Source of the DNA: Heligmosomoides polygyrus polygyrus
Lineage: Eukaryota > Nematoda > Chromadorea > Rhabditida > Heligmosomidae
Reading direction: 5' to 3'
Assembly (NCBI GenBank): GCA_947396885.1
Contig: OX377202.1
Span: 21,266,001 to 21,330,000 of the forward strand
DNA length: 64,000 nucleotides
Shown here piece after piece: positions 1 through 11,016 of this stretch. The first letter of the stretch is position 1; every line of letters starts with the position of its first letter. The translations under genes were made by a program, and so were the position numbers. Under the pieces are notes generated by a model, which searched no databases, was not told the origin of the DNA, and saw nothing but the letters and a program-made list of their open reading frames with translations.

Positions 1-358
1 AATCGGAGTTTGGATGACGAATTTTTCCCACTTCGGCAACTTAAGAATGTGGATTGCGTGTTTAACACTGAAGCCATCTCACCTAGTTATGTTGAATTCC
101 TTTAATGGAACGATTCTTATGAAGTGACACAGAGCATTCCTTTCAACTTGAGAAAACTGCTGCACATTACGTAATTTCGTCTCGAATTGTTTCAGCCGGT
201 ATTATATTGGTTGCCTTTTTTGTACTAATTATTGTCTGTGAGTTGCTTTCACACTTTACATTTTTCTTCGTTTTTTCAGCCTCTATGCTTCCGCCCACAA
301 TGTATTTGATAGCTACGGGTTATTCACTCGCACAAGCATAAATTTTTTGAAGGCCTAA
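1..358. other. No gene recognised
   Basis: AT-rich sequence with no open frame of note and no repeat that I can match elsewhere in the window. It runs up to the target duplication of the first MITE. Confidence 0.5.
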
Positions 359-632
359 GGCCTTTGTTATACCATCGCTCACCCCACGCGAAGGCTAATG
401 ATCGGCCTTTGTCATACCATCGCTCACCCCGAGCGACGCCCAATGATATGCTCCCATATCGATCGGGCGGGGCGATGGAATCGATATGGGTGCATATCAT
501 TAGGCGTCGCTCGAGGTGAGCGATGGTATGACAAAGGCCATAAGTTCCCATATCGATCGCTCGAAGCGATGAATCGATATGGGAGCTTATCATTAGGTTT
601 CGCTCGGGGAGGGCGATGGTACAACATAGGCC
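359..632. mobile_element. Foldback MITE with TAA target duplication (Harbinger-like ends)
   Basis: The terminal arms at about 359-400 and 591-632 are inverted copies, starting GGCCTTTGTTATACC on the left and reading GGCCTATGTTGTACC inward from the right. TAA lies directly outside both ends (356-358 and 633-635). Three-base TWA duplications with GG-starting ends are known for PIF/Harbinger elements and their MITEs, so this class is a reasonable inference. There is no coding capacity. The middle holds a further hairpin (547-583, CCCATATCGAT arms) and an embedded copy of the same family at 404-539. The ends match those of the elements at 741-870 and 1825-1964. Confidence 0.75.
404..539. mobile_element. 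Second foldback copy nested inside the first
   Basis: It starts GGCCTTTGTCATACC and ends with the inverted copy of that motif. The inner arms carry ATGATATGCTCCCATATCGAT and its complement. It sits inside the left arm/loop boundary of the larger element, so one copy has gone into another, or the copies have converted. I see no clean duplication at its edges (ATC left, ATA right). Confidence 0.6.
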
Positions 633-635
633 TAA

Positions 636-697
636 TTACATGCTCCCATATCGATCGGGCGGCGCGATGGGATCGATATGGGAGCATATCATTAGGT
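636..697. repeat. Hairpin related to the MITE cores
   Basis: The arms ATGCTCCCATATCGATC and its complement surround a GC-rich loop. The same stem occurs inside 404-539 and, shortened, at 547-583, so this is a third core of the same foldback family placed just outside the complete element. Confidence 0.65.
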
Positions 698-740
698 GTC
701 GGGTGTTCCTAGAGACGCATGCCCTTTTCTCTTTTCGTTA

Positions 741-870
741 GGTCTATGTTATACTTCGGCGACGCGTCGGCGACGCTGTGTTGCGCGGGCTGCTACGCAC
801 TGCGTAGCAACCCGTGTAACACTGCCGCCGACGTCGCCGACAACAGCTTCGCCGAAGTATAACATAGGCC
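741..870. mobile_element. 130-bp MITE, TTA target duplication
   Basis: The terminal inverted repeat is GGTCTATGTTATACTTCGGC on the left and its near-perfect complement on the right, flanked by TTA at 738-740 and 871-873. The interior is GC-rich and palindromic, with the stem CTGCTACGCA/TGCGTAGCA. It is non-coding and its ends match the element at 1825-1964. Family assignment to Tourist/Harbinger-like MITEs rests on the TTA duplication and the GG-starting ends. Confidence 0.8.
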
Positions 871-911
871 TTAGTGTCTATGCTTTTCATCTGGGCGCCC
901 TCTTTGTCAAG

Positions 912-960
912 TGCATGGAATAAATAAATAAACAAATAAATAAATAAATAAATTTAATAG
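912..960. repeat. Impure AAAT microsatellite
   Basis: A run of AAAT units with a few substitutions, low complexity. Confidence 0.9.
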
Positions 961-1821
961 AGGCAAAAATTTTAATATAAACCGCTCCATCTGGTCATGC
1001 ACTGCACTGCGGTGATTACTTGATTTGCGTTACAGAGCAGCCTCTCTACTTTTTGAAAAAGTGTTTCATGAAACCTGGAAGCAAAACTACTGCAAACTAC
1101 TGCACCAGGATTTGCATATCCCCACTAGTTGAGAAGTTACTTGGATCAGACGGCATGAAGATTCTTAGGATTAGTGCAGTCATTGACCAAATTATATGGT
1201 CCGATTTTTTGACTTTTATAACTGAGTCTCACGAAGACGTGGAATGGAAGATCTGGGTGAAGTTAACTATCCAGATTTGGGACAATTTTGGAAAAACCAT
1301 AATGTAAATGCAGCAAAAGCTTTCAAGTTTTAGCAAATCACTTCATTGGTCGCAAGATAATGTATCTCCAAAACATTGGGCCTACACAGGTCTACTTTGA
1401 AGACATTGTGGTCGGGGTCCTATAGACAATTTTAGGTTGATAAGATTGTATTGAGGGTGAATGTTAAATATGTTCAAGATGGATCAGTTCCAAAATTCTA
1501 CGATATAACTCATCAAAAATGCTATTGCTTTTCTACGCTCAAAATAATTTCTCACTTCCAATAACTTGTAGCTTTTAAGAGGATCCTGTGGAGAATTCGC
1601 AGAAGGTGACGTGGAAGATTTTTAAACATAGTTGATATATCGTACTAGTGATGATAATAAATTGGGCGCGAGGAGTGCAGTCAAAGGAGATCCGCACTGT
1701 CACATGCACCCGATTCCGGGTTGTCGAGGCGGTTTTTCCTCCAGACTAACTAAGCCCTCCATACCTCCATGTCGGCTAGTAGATACCAGACTTGTTTGGG
1801 AACGATAAAACACTGACAGGC
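961..1821. other. No gene recognised
   Basis: One open frame of 95 codons on the plus strand (1020-1307) shows no motif that I know and has no splice or codon-bias support. The segment at 1660-1800 is GC-richer and looks like a piece of an unidentified dispersed repeat. Confidence 0.4.
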
Positions 1822-1824
1822 TTA

Positions 1825-1964
1825 GGCCTATGTTATACTTCGGCGACACTGTTGTCGGCGACGTCGGCGGCAGTGTTGAGCGGATGCTGCGCAGTCCGTA
1901 GCAGCCCGTGCAACACTGTCACCGAATTCGCCAACAAAAGCGTCGTCGAAGTATAACATAGGCC
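1825..1964. mobile_element. 140-bp MITE, second copy of the TTA family
   Basis: It starts GGCCTATGTTATACTTCGGC and ends with the exact complement of that end, flanked by TTA at 1822-1824 and 1965-1967. The interior shares the GCAGCCCGTG and AACACTG blocks with the copy at 741-870 but differs in other places, so the two copies are old or come from different source elements. Confidence 0.82.
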
Positions 1965-1967
1965 TTA

Positions 1968-2589
1968 TCGGGTGGTCATTCTAGATATGTATTCAAATTA
2001 CACCGACGACAACCCGTAAAAGTAGAGTAAAAATCAATCTCAAAAGTTATTGATTAACGCCGTCCGTTATCCCTATCACTTATTGAAACAATTCAATTAG
2101 TGTTAAGAATATAAATATCATCTATATCGGCAATTGTTACACCAGCGTTAGTTGCGGACTTCACCCGCATTCGACGCTGCACGGGGGCGGGCCACTCTAT
2201 GCTAGACGGCTTCTCAGGCTTCAAATCTAGTAAGCCACACGAGGTACGTAACCCAGGTGGAGTGGCGTTCGGGCCAAGGGGACGAGGGGTAGAACGCTCG
2301 CCCCCTCAACCATAACCCTTACCAATGTCGAACATCGCTAAGGATGCTTCCTCACTCAGCGTTGCGCCTCCTGCGCATATGCCGATATCACAAGGCATGA
2401 TTGGCATTCGGCTTACCGGAAAGTTCTTGCCGTTGTGAGCGACCGGTTTTCGTTCGTTTATTTCTCAACTCATAATCAGCTTATTTCGTATTTTTATATA
2501 ACGTCTAGTAAGGAGTTGTTCGCTGATGGAATAATTTGTGCTCGACCCTCTGCTCAATATTTGTGTTTCTTGGAAGGCTTATTGAAGTA
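1968..2589. other. No gene recognised; GC-rich repeat-like stretch
   Basis: 2150-2430 is markedly GC-rich compared with its flanks, with stops in all frames. It resembles the untranslated ends of non-LTR elements, but I cannot name it. Confidence 0.35.
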
Positions 2590-3420
2590 TGACGAAAGGG
2601 CAATTCCGAACGATATTTTATTCCTATTTGAAACTAAGCCAATCGTCGTCGGAACAGCCTGGCAAATCAACCATGGGTGGGGCTTAATAGTCTTTGAGGA
2701 GAGATCGTGCAACGGTTTGTAGAGAAATTTCCTTCTGGACGCTTTTACCTTGCAGATACACCCTGAAACGGCAGACATACACCAACCCAGGACGACGATT
2801 TGAAGGCCTTGGCAGAATCTAATACATCGCAAACAGTCCATGAGATTGCGGAAGTTCGAAGAGTCCGTAAAATCACATTGGCGCGTTTCGAAATCCGTCC
2901 TTCTTTGCTTCTCCGGAATTAATACTGCCCGTTATTGGATGGAGTCGATATGTGTGACGAAAAGTGGGTTCTATACGATAACCGAAGACGATAGTGGGCT
3001 GATGTGGCACTGGCACATCCCAACCCCCTGGCACTTCCCAAGGCCAAAATCCCACCAGAAAAGAACGATAACACTGTGGTGGCCGGCGGATGGCGTGATT
3101 CACTGCAACTTTCTGGAAACTAGTCAAACCATTGCAGCAGTGTCCTACAGAATCGACAAGATGAACAGAAAATTGCGTGAGCTGTAGCCAGCACTAGTTA
3201 ACAGAAGAGTCCCATTCTCCTGCCCTACAACGCTCGCCCACTCTTTTGGTAAATCACCATGCGAAGATTGAAGAACTATGATTTGAGGTTCTGCCTCAAG
3301 CGCCATACTCAACGGGCCTTGCGCCAAAGGACTATTACTTTTTGGACACTCAGAACTTTCTCGCTGATAGAACCTTAGCAAATAAGAACAAAGCAGAGAA
3401 GGAAAGACCCTCCTAGAATT
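2590..3420 (+). pseudogene. Decayed mariner transposase
   Basis: Read across frame breaks, the plus strand shows mariner blocks in the right order. An N-terminal stretch with ETKPIV and INHGWG is followed by FVEKFPSGRF, then a DNA-binding-region remnant, and then MCDEKWVLYDNRRR, which is the first catalytic aspartate block (TCDEKW in live copies). A remnant of the LLPYNARP block, the second catalytic aspartate region, follows with the D lost. Stops and frameshifts lie between every block, so it cannot make transposase. I found no convincing terminal repeats. It is more decayed than the copy at 6234-7505. Confidence 0.75.
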
Positions 3421-4149
3421 AGTCCATCTAGAGCACTCCTTTTTCGTTAATGAAATTACTGAACTAGTATCGCGTTGAAAAAGTAGTGCGCTGATTCGAG
3501 AGGTACTTATTTCAAGTGAATCCGGTTAGTATTGAGAATGTTTTGATCGTTTGAAGTGGACAAGTCAAGACCGCCAGAACATTCTGACTAACACGATACT
3601 TTTACAAAGGCTGGAGAGTGCAGATTCATCGAAAAAGAATCGCGTTCCCCTTTCATACCTACGCTTCACACCCTTAATTTGTTTGTAGGTGCTCGGCGTT
3701 TTTTATTGTAAGTCAGCATTCAGACTTAATGCAAGGGTGTACATCCACTTGATCCATGCAGTTGTATGCAGTTTTTTTTTTACGGTGCGGTTGTAATAAC
3801 CTGTCGTAATATCTTTTCTACTCGTCGCACAACTGGACTGGGTTGCAAAACGTTGTCACCGAAATGTAAGAGATATATGTAGGCACGAAAGCTGGCAGAA
3901 CTCCAGTCCCAGATGTGGTTATCGCTGGCATAGCGAAGGGATATGCAGTGGACAAAGAATATAGGGAAGCCGCTGACGGGACCATACGGCAAAGGTCGAA
4001 TGAATGTCTCTTGGCTCTGCAATCGAAAGATACCTACTAGATGAAGAATAAAGAGGGACTATAGAAATGATGAAGCAGGAAGGTTATTCAGAGATATCTA
4101 TCAAGGGCGGTCAAGTCACGATACAATGGCGAAATCGTCCTTAGCGGCG
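3421..4149. other. No gene recognised
   Basis: Stops in all frames. One minus-strand open frame of 80 codons (3780-4022) shows no motif or splice context. Confidence 0.45.

Positions 4150-4208
<59 letters not shown>
4150..4208. repeat. AAAT microsatellite
   Basis: An uninterrupted run of about 14 AAAT units. Confidence 0.95.
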
Positions 4209-4419
4209 GTCGACAGATGCTCATGAGATAGAACGGAGAACTCGCTTACGGAGACCGATGAACATAGTCAAAACGGATGACTTTGCGGTCCAAATCTTTG
4301 TAGCCGATAGCCCGTGCATTTGAAAGCAAATGTTTCTGGCAGCTCAACACTGCGATTAGGTCCCCATTTACAATCCACCATTCCATTTATAACTTTAAAA
4401 TCACCCAATAGTGTCTGTA

Positions 4420-4640
4420 TAGAAAAGGATAAAGGATGGTGTTAGTCAATTACTTTGTGGGACGTGCCACACCTCCCAATGAATATTGTGGAGACAATCA
4501 AAATACGTATTCAGACATTACAATGACTTTCGGTGGCCAGCCGGAGCAACCAATTCAGCAATCTCAAACGGATGGATTGAAAGCTTGGTTAGATGGGACC
4601 AAACCCTAAATCTTGATTAGAGGTGCACGCTAGAGCCTGT
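4420..4640 (-). repeat. Degenerate relative of the SINE at 23270-23565
   Basis: It shares, in order, AAGGATAAAGGA, a GTGGGACG(T/C)GCCA-like block, ACAATGACTT(T/G)CGGTGGCCA and GAAAGCTTGGTT with the element at 23.3 kb. The tRNA-like head of that element is not recognisable here, so this is a truncated or strongly diverged copy. Confidence 0.6.
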
Positions 4641-5418
4641 ACCTCTACTGCCATAAGAACATGGTTTCTTACCCAGTGAATTTCATGAAACGGTTTCGGA
4701 AAAATCAATAGAATTGCTTAAATAACTGGTATTCGTGTTCTAATATTTATTGTCTACCATTAGAAATGTGATAAACCACACTAATTTTTCGTTGTGTTTC
4801 AGTTTCTGCGTGCATTTGCGCTGCTGCCAATACACTTCGAAAAGTATATTGAATCAGGATGACTACAGAAACGTCAATGATCTTTAGCAGATTGCAAGTA
4901 AATATACTTGCAAGTGTACCATTTTTTGATTGGAATAAATTTATGAGGAATTCTTGTTAAGGTCAAAGGACTGTAGTAAGAAATCATGGAATCAACAATA
5001 TAGGTCTCTCCCCCAGCCAAGCACTTTCGGTATACTTTACGCGAACTCATATGATAGTGCAAAATCGTGCTTAGACTACATCGGCTGCATTTTTATTTAC
5101 ACGTCTCGGTATTCGCAGGCACACTGTGAGCACCGTCTAGTGGTCATTTTGTGGTTTCTGACCGAGAGGAGTGGTAGTAACATCAGGGCAAGTGTTTCCT
5201 CATCGGCGACAGAGGAATACTGAATTCTGTTCGACAGAAAATTTGTCTCTGATCAGACCGATTACCGTATTAGCGAGATACGAATTTTTCTTTTTTTCAG
5301 ATTTCCATTGTGCCGAATCACGCGATAGAGCTCTCGCAACAATGAAATAACTGAGATCTCCTGTTATCTCTATCTTCTACCACTATATAATTGAGTTCGC
5401 TCCCCGCCTGAAGATGAT
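4641..5418. other. No gene recognised
   Basis: An AT-rich stretch. An open frame of 89 codons at 4954-5223 has no recognisable feature. Confidence 0.4.
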
Positions 5419-5463
5419 GAGACGTATCTCACTCAGGTTAGAAACCTGGCTGAGATACGTCTC
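5419..5463. repeat. Perfect 13-bp hairpin at the edge of repeat X
   Basis: GAGACGTATCTCA pairs with TGAGATACGTCTC, and the loop itself contains AGGTT/AACCT. The same GAGATACGCCTC word recurs inside both X copies. Confidence 0.8.
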
Positions 5464-6233
5464 GTGGGCGGCGCTCAATCTCATGGAACCCCTTGCGACG
5501 CCTCTGCGTACCTCGCGCGGGCAACGTTTGCCGTTCAACATGTGATGTTGTTGCAGCAGAGGAAGCGCATTCTCCTACTGCTTGACACAACGGCGTCTGC
5601 GCACGTTTCTGAGTGCCTGAATCCAAAGACGGGTTCCCTTCGTCGCACCACAACCGTCTGGAGTCAGAAGAGGAAACACCGTCCACTATATCTATCTATC
5701 TACCCCTATAATTGAGTTAGCGGTCGATGACGTTTGAATGATCTAACCTAAGTGAGATACGCCTCATCATCTACAGCGCGGGCAAAATTTGCTATTGAAC
5801 GTGGGATGTTGTCGCAGCAGGGGAAGCACAGCGCTTTGCTGCATAACACAACAGCACATACGCGCGTTTCTGAGCGTCCATACTCAGAAGCCGACTCCGT
5901 GCCATTAGCATTAAAAGACCAATAAAGGGGTAAGAGTAGAAGGGGACTTCGAGGGTGGAAAACCGACAGCGACCAGGAGGGAGCGACCTGGAGAAATCAT
6001 CGGGGGTCGATAGCGGGAACAATGAAGCAGGCCAGGAGGTGGCACCAAGAAAGGTTCATGCAGTGAGGAGGGACCAGTAGGGAGTTAACAATCAGAGGGG
6101 GGGGGCAGTAAGGAAGATCAGCAAGGGGATCCATTACCAGAAAAAGAGACCGGATTTAGAAGATGTGACACCGATGTCGCACAATGGGCGTTCGCTCGCC
6201 GTCGTCGTGTCGTGAGCGTGGGAGGGCTACTTA

Positions 6234-7505
6234 TTAGGTTGTAACGAATTAAATGGCACTGGCTCGCGCCATTTTTTGGCGCGTCTTTACACGTTTGATC
6301 AAGAACAAACCGTAACATGTGGCATATCCTTTAGAAGCGCAAACTTTGCTCTACCGGAGAGTACCAAATTTCTATGTAAAAATGGGAAAACGTTAGAGTT
6401 TTAGTGACTTCTTTGCAGATGGACAAAAGGGTAATCCGAGGCATTTACTTGTATGAATTCAAGCTGGGCACTACAGCTAATGAGGCGGACGAGAAGATCA
6501 ACGCCGCATTCGGTCAAGGATGCTCCACAATTCGGACGGCGTATCGTTGGTATCAGAAGTTTCGGAATGGAGATGAGAGCTTGGAAGAACATGAAGGTCG
6601 TGGGAGGCATAGTGATGTTGATGAGAACAAGCTGAGAGATGTGGTAGAGGAGGATTCACACAAAGGTACCAGAGAGATAGCAAAGGTTCTTGGCGTCAGT
6701 CGCAACACAGCTGCCCGGCATCTGAAGGAAATTGGAAAGACCAAAAAGCTGGAAAGAGTGCCTCACGAGTTGTCTGAGGAGCAAAGAAACCGACGATACG
6801 AGATCTCATCCGCACTGATTCTACGGAACGAAACGGACCCATTCCTTGATCGCATCGTGACTTGTGACGAGAAATGGATAATGTACGACAACAGGCGATC
6901 GGCACAGTGGGTGGACAGCGATAAGAGCCCCAAGGTTTTTGCGAAGCCAGAATTGCACCAAAAGAAAGTAATGGTGACAATATGGTGGTGTTCGCTGGGA
7001 ATTATTCACCACAGCTTCCTTCCTCCCGGTGAATCCATCACGGCAGAGAAGTACTGCATTGAAGTTGAAGAAATGATGAAAAAGTTGAAGGATATCCTGC
7101 CGGCCTTGGTAAACCGAAGGCAAGTTCTCCTTCCGCACGACAATGCTCGCCCCATGTAGCACGAATAACCTTGCAGAAATTGAATGAGCTGAGCATTGAA
7201 ACTCTACCACATCCTCCGTTTTCTCCTGACCTCTCCCCAACAGACTATTTCTTCAAGCACCTTGGCGACTTCTTGGTAGGGAAAATATTCAAATAGAAAC
7301 AGGATGCCGAAAGTGCGTTCGAAGATTTCGTCAATTCCGGAACTTCTGTTTTTTATGCTACTGGGATAAAAAAGCATGCGTCACGTTGGCAAAGATGTGT
7401 AGAATCAGAAGGTTTTTATTTCGATTAATAAACTTGCCTACAAGCCGAGATATTAACTGTTTAAATTTACAGTGGTTCAGTGCCATTTATTTCGTTACAA
7501 CCTAA
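6234..7505 (+). mobile_element. Near-complete mariner element with TA target duplication
   Basis: The element is 1272 bp, close to the usual mariner size of about 1.3 kb. The left end TTAGGTTGTAACGAATTAAA and the right end match as a ~28-bp inverted repeat with one difference. TA flanks both sides (6232-6233 and 7506-7507). The TTAGGTTG start is the one used by mariners of the Hsmar1/cecropia type. It has inserted into repeat X, since the flanks at 6231 and 7508 continue into each other when compared with the copy at 24.3-25.8 kb. It carries one broken transposase gene. Confidence 0.95.
6419..7428 (+). pseudogene. Mariner transposase, one frameshift and one stop
   Basis: The product would be a DD34D cut-and-paste transposase of about 340 residues. 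The N-terminal half has two helix-turn-helix regions (AYRWYQKFRNGDESLEEHEG, then SRNTAARHLKEIG). The linker is followed by VTCDEKW with the first catalytic Asp and by LLPHDNARP with the second. After that a one-base deletion in a C run at about 7150 shifts the frame. The downstream frame still shows SPTDYFFKHL with the third Asp, and a further stop at 7294-7296 interrupts GKIFK. The upstream in-frame GTG at 6404 is less likely than the ATG at 6419. Two small lesions in an otherwise intact gene mean recent inactivation. Confidence 0.93.
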
Positions 7506-8255
7506 TAATTGGGGTAGATTAGTAAGGAGGATCCCGAAGGGGGGAAGGAATCTACCTGGAAGAACCTGGAGGCGGGAACAAGACGGGAAACCAACAAGAA
7601 GGGAGCCGTCAGGGAATTCATACGGAGAAGAAGAATCTGCCATATGCTCTTCATGCTCGACACAGCGGCAACCGCGCAAGCTGCTGAACTTCTGGATCCA
7701 GAAGACGGGTCCACTACATCGCGCAACAAGCGTCCTGATTGTGAGTACGTCGTTACCGACGTCTGTCGTGAGCATGAAAGAATCACTAAGGGGGTGGTGG
7801 AGATGGGCAGTAAGGGTGGACCAGGAGAGCGACCATTAAGGAAAGGGACAACTTGGAGGAGGGGCCATGACGGGGAAACCAGCAAGAAGAGACCAGTAGG
7901 GGGTCAATAGTGGAACAAAGAAGTGGTCCAGGAGCTGGGACCAGGAAGATGGGGAGGGAAGACCAGTAAAGGCGGACCAGCAATTAGACCCAGTAGTGTG
8001 CGCATTGCACAGCGATGGCAATCGCTGCAGCTGTGTCGGTCCGCAAAAGGCGGGCGTGGCGAGGTCGGCAATTGGCTAGATGAGGGATTCCGACGCGATT
8101 GTCGCGGGAGCAAATCGGAGGTATGCCAGATGCGTATGATGAAGGTAGCGAAGTAGTGAACGGCTTGATGACGATAAAGTACGCACCAGGCCTAGATGTT
8201 AGCGAATTTTATGATTTACAAAAACTGCTTTCCATAGGTCGGTGACGCTGTAAAG

Positions 8256-8314
8256 TCGCGCGAAGCGCGCAAGTGCGAGACACGCCGTTAGGCGTGTCGG
8301 AGCACTTGTCTATA
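8256..8314. repeat. 59-bp double stem-loop, copy 1
   Basis: The first hairpin is GCGC-GAA-GCGC. The second is an outer stem AAGTGC/GCACTT around an inner stem ACACGCC-GTTA-GGCGTGT. The same 59 bp with three substitutions occurs at 58073-58131. It is non-coding. Confidence 0.85.
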
Positions 8315-8637
8315 ATAAATGAATTATTAAAAGAACTAAAGAAACTATGGATAGCACTAACATGTGCGACACGGTTCTTCGCCTAATCATAATTTTCATT
8401 GAGATAAAATAGGGAAACAAGGAATGTTGGGTTTATGAGCCGTCGATGATAATCTTACCAATGGCAAGAAGCATCAGCCCAATGTTTTGTGATAATCTGT
8501 AATTAGGCATCAGATAGTCCTTCATGTTGTTTGTTTCGTTTTGTGCTTCTGCTACTTTTTCTTGAATTACACACACGAACCCGACAACAAATGCTGCCCT
8601 TAGGGTCTAACCCTATATCCCGGCAACCTCGTCCACA

Positions 8638-9079
8638 TTGAGCGATAGACACATCCTTGCTGGCTTTGGTAGGGTACCTTCTTCGCGCCCTAACCCCACT
8701 TTCAACCTGTTGTTAAATGTGGAAGAGGCTGGTTTTGTTGTGTGGAGCGATATCGCGCCTCCATTAAACGATGCTTATCTCGCTGAGGAAGGCTCCGTTA
8801 AATGCTATCCCGATATGACCTCTTTGGTAGGTTCTCAATTACTTTTCGAAGTCTTTCTCACTATCACCTGATTCGTGAACAAGATCGACAAGCATTGACT
8901 TGACCCATCATCATGACAAGCTCATTGCTCTTCGAATTTCCTCGTAGACTGCTTTTTATTCTTCTCACAACTTTCACTTTTTTCAGCTAACTGTTCCCAA
9001 GTACTGCATATTTTATCCAACTCGTGTGATTGGTCGTCTTGCTGTGTGTTTCTTCGGGGGCGGTCAGGAGATACACTAG
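8638..9079 (+). CDS. Possible two-exon gene fragment, unknown function
   Basis: An open stretch ending at 8826 stops exactly at a GTAGGT donor. The next acceptor, TTTTTTCAG at 8986, reopens the frame in the same phase. The joined reading gives about 93 residues, with FNLLLNVEEAGFVVW in exon 1 and KYCIFYPTRVIGRLAVCFF in exon 2, then a stop at 9077-9079. Exon 1 has no ATG in view, so a 5' exon would be missing. I recognise no domain. Chance splice signals cannot be excluded. Confidence 0.3.
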
Positions 9080-9089
9080 CCCCTGCTGT

Positions 9090-9103
9090 GGGGGGGGGGG
9101 GGG
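9090..9103. repeat. G homopolymer (14)
   Basis: An uninterrupted G run. Similar C or G runs occur at 13341, 20895, 25528, 25822, 28002, 40684 and 61542, and are likely sites of assembly uncertainty. Confidence 0.9.
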
Positions 9104-9991
9104 TGCGATCTTCCTGTCATCTTGCCTCACCCAACCCCCTAGGCTTCACCAAGAGTCTAACGGCTGCTTTACGAAACCTTTGACACGCAAAACAAAAGTT
9201 TCCGGTCCGTAGAACAGCGGTATACCTCCTATCGCGCTGCCTGTTTCTTCCTCACCATTCTCTTATACACTTACGGGAGACGGGTCGGGGCATTGCAGAT
9301 AGGAGCACTTGTACTCACTCTTTCTAGTGTAGAGGTCGAGAAAAATTGCGACAGCGCCGTCCTCCGGCGTTGCCGCAGTACGGCGCCGTCACAGCACATT
9401 CCAGTCAGGACCTACTCGCATAGAAGGAAAGCGCGCTCCGGTGAAGGACGCGCGCCTACAGGAAGAAATCAGCTGAAACTCTCAATTTGTGATCGTCGTC
9501 ATCAGCTTCCTCGAACTTTAACCCCCTTTATAGTGCATTCTTTGCACCGTAGCACGTAATTCTTGCCTTCTTTAATTTTGGGACTGTCGTGTCGAAATAG
9601 ATGGAGTTTTGTTGAGATGAAGGTTTGTCGGAATGGCTGAGGTTTAACTGGGGTGAAAGTTGGCAACTTTCTCTCATTGGAGACGCTGATATCATGTTTT
9701 GTTGTAAGTTGGAGCTGGTCACCCTTGAACGATTTCGTACTTCAACTGAATGTGCTCGGTAATGAAACGTATTGAATCTTCCCATGCTTTACAAAAACAC
9801 AAACGAAATCAATGTAAATAACGTACAAAACACGAGAATGTATTGCATTTGTGAGCTAGATCAGAACGTTTGGAATTGATTAGAACGTGAAGTGCCTTGT
9901 ATTGCATCTGGCATACAGGTTTATTGCTGGTGTTTTAAGCTGTTTTTAGTATATTTAACTGTTATCTGTTTAAGCTACTCGAAGACAATCT
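9104..9991. other. No gene recognised
   Basis: Two opposed open frames of 85-88 codons (9293-9559 plus, 9528-9785 minus) have no motif or splice support. Confidence 0.4.
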
Positions 9992-10047
9992 ATTCTCGGT
10001 GCAAATCTAGTAAGGGGATCCTCCGTAACTAGATTTGCACAGAGAAT
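9992..10047. repeat. 20-bp inverted repeat
   Basis: ATTCTCGGTGCAAATCTAGT and its complement, with one mismatch, flank a 16-nt loop containing GGGGATCC. It is non-coding. Confidence 0.8.
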
Positions 10048-10359
10048 GGTGCTTTTTAGGTCTTCTCCCAACTAGGAACTCGGAAACTGGGTCTCTCTTG
10101 GCAACTGGGTTGGCGTAACTGTTTTATTTCTACATTTTGTCTACATTTTGTTGACCACTTATTGTACTTCATTGTCTCGAGAAATCGTTTAAGAGCGGCC
10201 GCCATCAACTAGGATTGCACCCATGTTTTTCTTCCTTACAAAAGCACTATTTTTAATTTGATGAATTGTTCTCCGTGTACTTTCTTTCCTGCTTGCTTCG
10301 CTTCTGTAACTCGAACTCTTCGGAATGTCAAAGAGATTTTAAATCACTGACATTTTCAG

Positions 10360-10502
10360 ATCACCACCAAAGTGAAGTAGCCGTTGGAATTGGACATATT
10401 GCTCATTTTGAGCAGTGCTTGTGCTTGCCATTGGATAATATTTTCCGGTATTCAGTTTTAACCGGACCAGCAAGCATTCATTCGCCCAAGGACCGCATAA
10501 AG
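10360..10502 (+). CDS. Candidate internal exon, unknown gene
   Basis: It is bounded by a strong nematode-type acceptor (ACATTTTCAG) and a GTGAGC donor. Only one of three frames is open, with residues GIGHIAHFEQCLCLPLDNIF. I could not link it by phase to a neighbouring exon and recognise no family. Confidence 0.3.
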
Positions 10503-10866
10503 GTGAGCGTGTTAGTTTCGGCAGTTGTGTCAGCACTTCTTGAAGCTGCACAAAGAGAATTGGTTTATGTTGAAATGTTTCGGTTGTGACAAGTTTTAAA
10601 GTGGTATCCTTTGATACGGAATAATTAGGTGAAGGACTTGGCAGACTTTCGAGAAACCAACGTAAACAGAGTGCAAAACGAAGACAAGGACTACTCATTT
10701 TCAATAACAAGAGAAGATTAATCTTTGGCTCATAGAAATTATAGCTTTCGGAACATTTTAGTGATAGGGTTTAGGGAATCGCCTCTACAATCCGACTACA
10801 TAGTATCACGTTTCCGCAGTATCGCCACACGCTCAGTAACCAAGTGCATATTATGCCATTGACACA

Positions 10867-10928
10867 TCGACACTTGAACACAGCGCTCTGAAACAAGAAT
10901 GTTCCAGAGCGCCGTGGTCAAGTGTCGA
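10867..10928. repeat. Imperfect 24-bp hairpin
   Basis: ATCGACACTTGA-CACAGCGCTCTG pairs with CAGAGCGCCGTG-TCAAGTGTCGAT, with few mismatches and a short loop. It lies about 90 bp before the first exon of the BESS-like gene. Confidence 0.75.
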
Positions 10929-11016
10929 TCGATACGAGGCGGCGAGTTCTGCTGTGTCGACCCGTGCTGATCGCGAAGCGAAAGCAGCTCTCCACTACCC
11001 ACATGTTTTGGAATAG

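Larger units (their letters stand above)
5464..8160. repeat. Compound dispersed repeat X, copy 1, split by a mariner
   Basis: The left part (5464-6231) and right part (7508-8160) together match 24277-25790 block by block. The blocks are GAGTTAGCGGTCGATGA, a block with GCAACATG/TGTTGTTGCAGCAG, ACACAACAGCAC..ACGCGCGTTTCTGAG, a run rich in GGACCAGTAAGG-like words, AAATCTACCTGGA.GA and AACTTCTGGATCCAGAAGACGGG. A short TATC tract at 5690 sits where copy 2 has 55 units. There is no credible protein: the open frames inside come from the purine-rich repeats. It could be a large non-autonomous element or a satellite-derived block. Confidence 0.65.

Noticed and set aside
5464..8160. A host gene interrupted by the mariner
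   Set aside because: The matching copy at 24.3-25.8 kb does not keep any frame open, and the sequence is built of purine-rich repeats.
10339..10710. A 123-codon minus-strand open frame
   Set aside because: It lies antisense to the candidate exon at 10360-10502, has no splice context and shows no recognisable domain.
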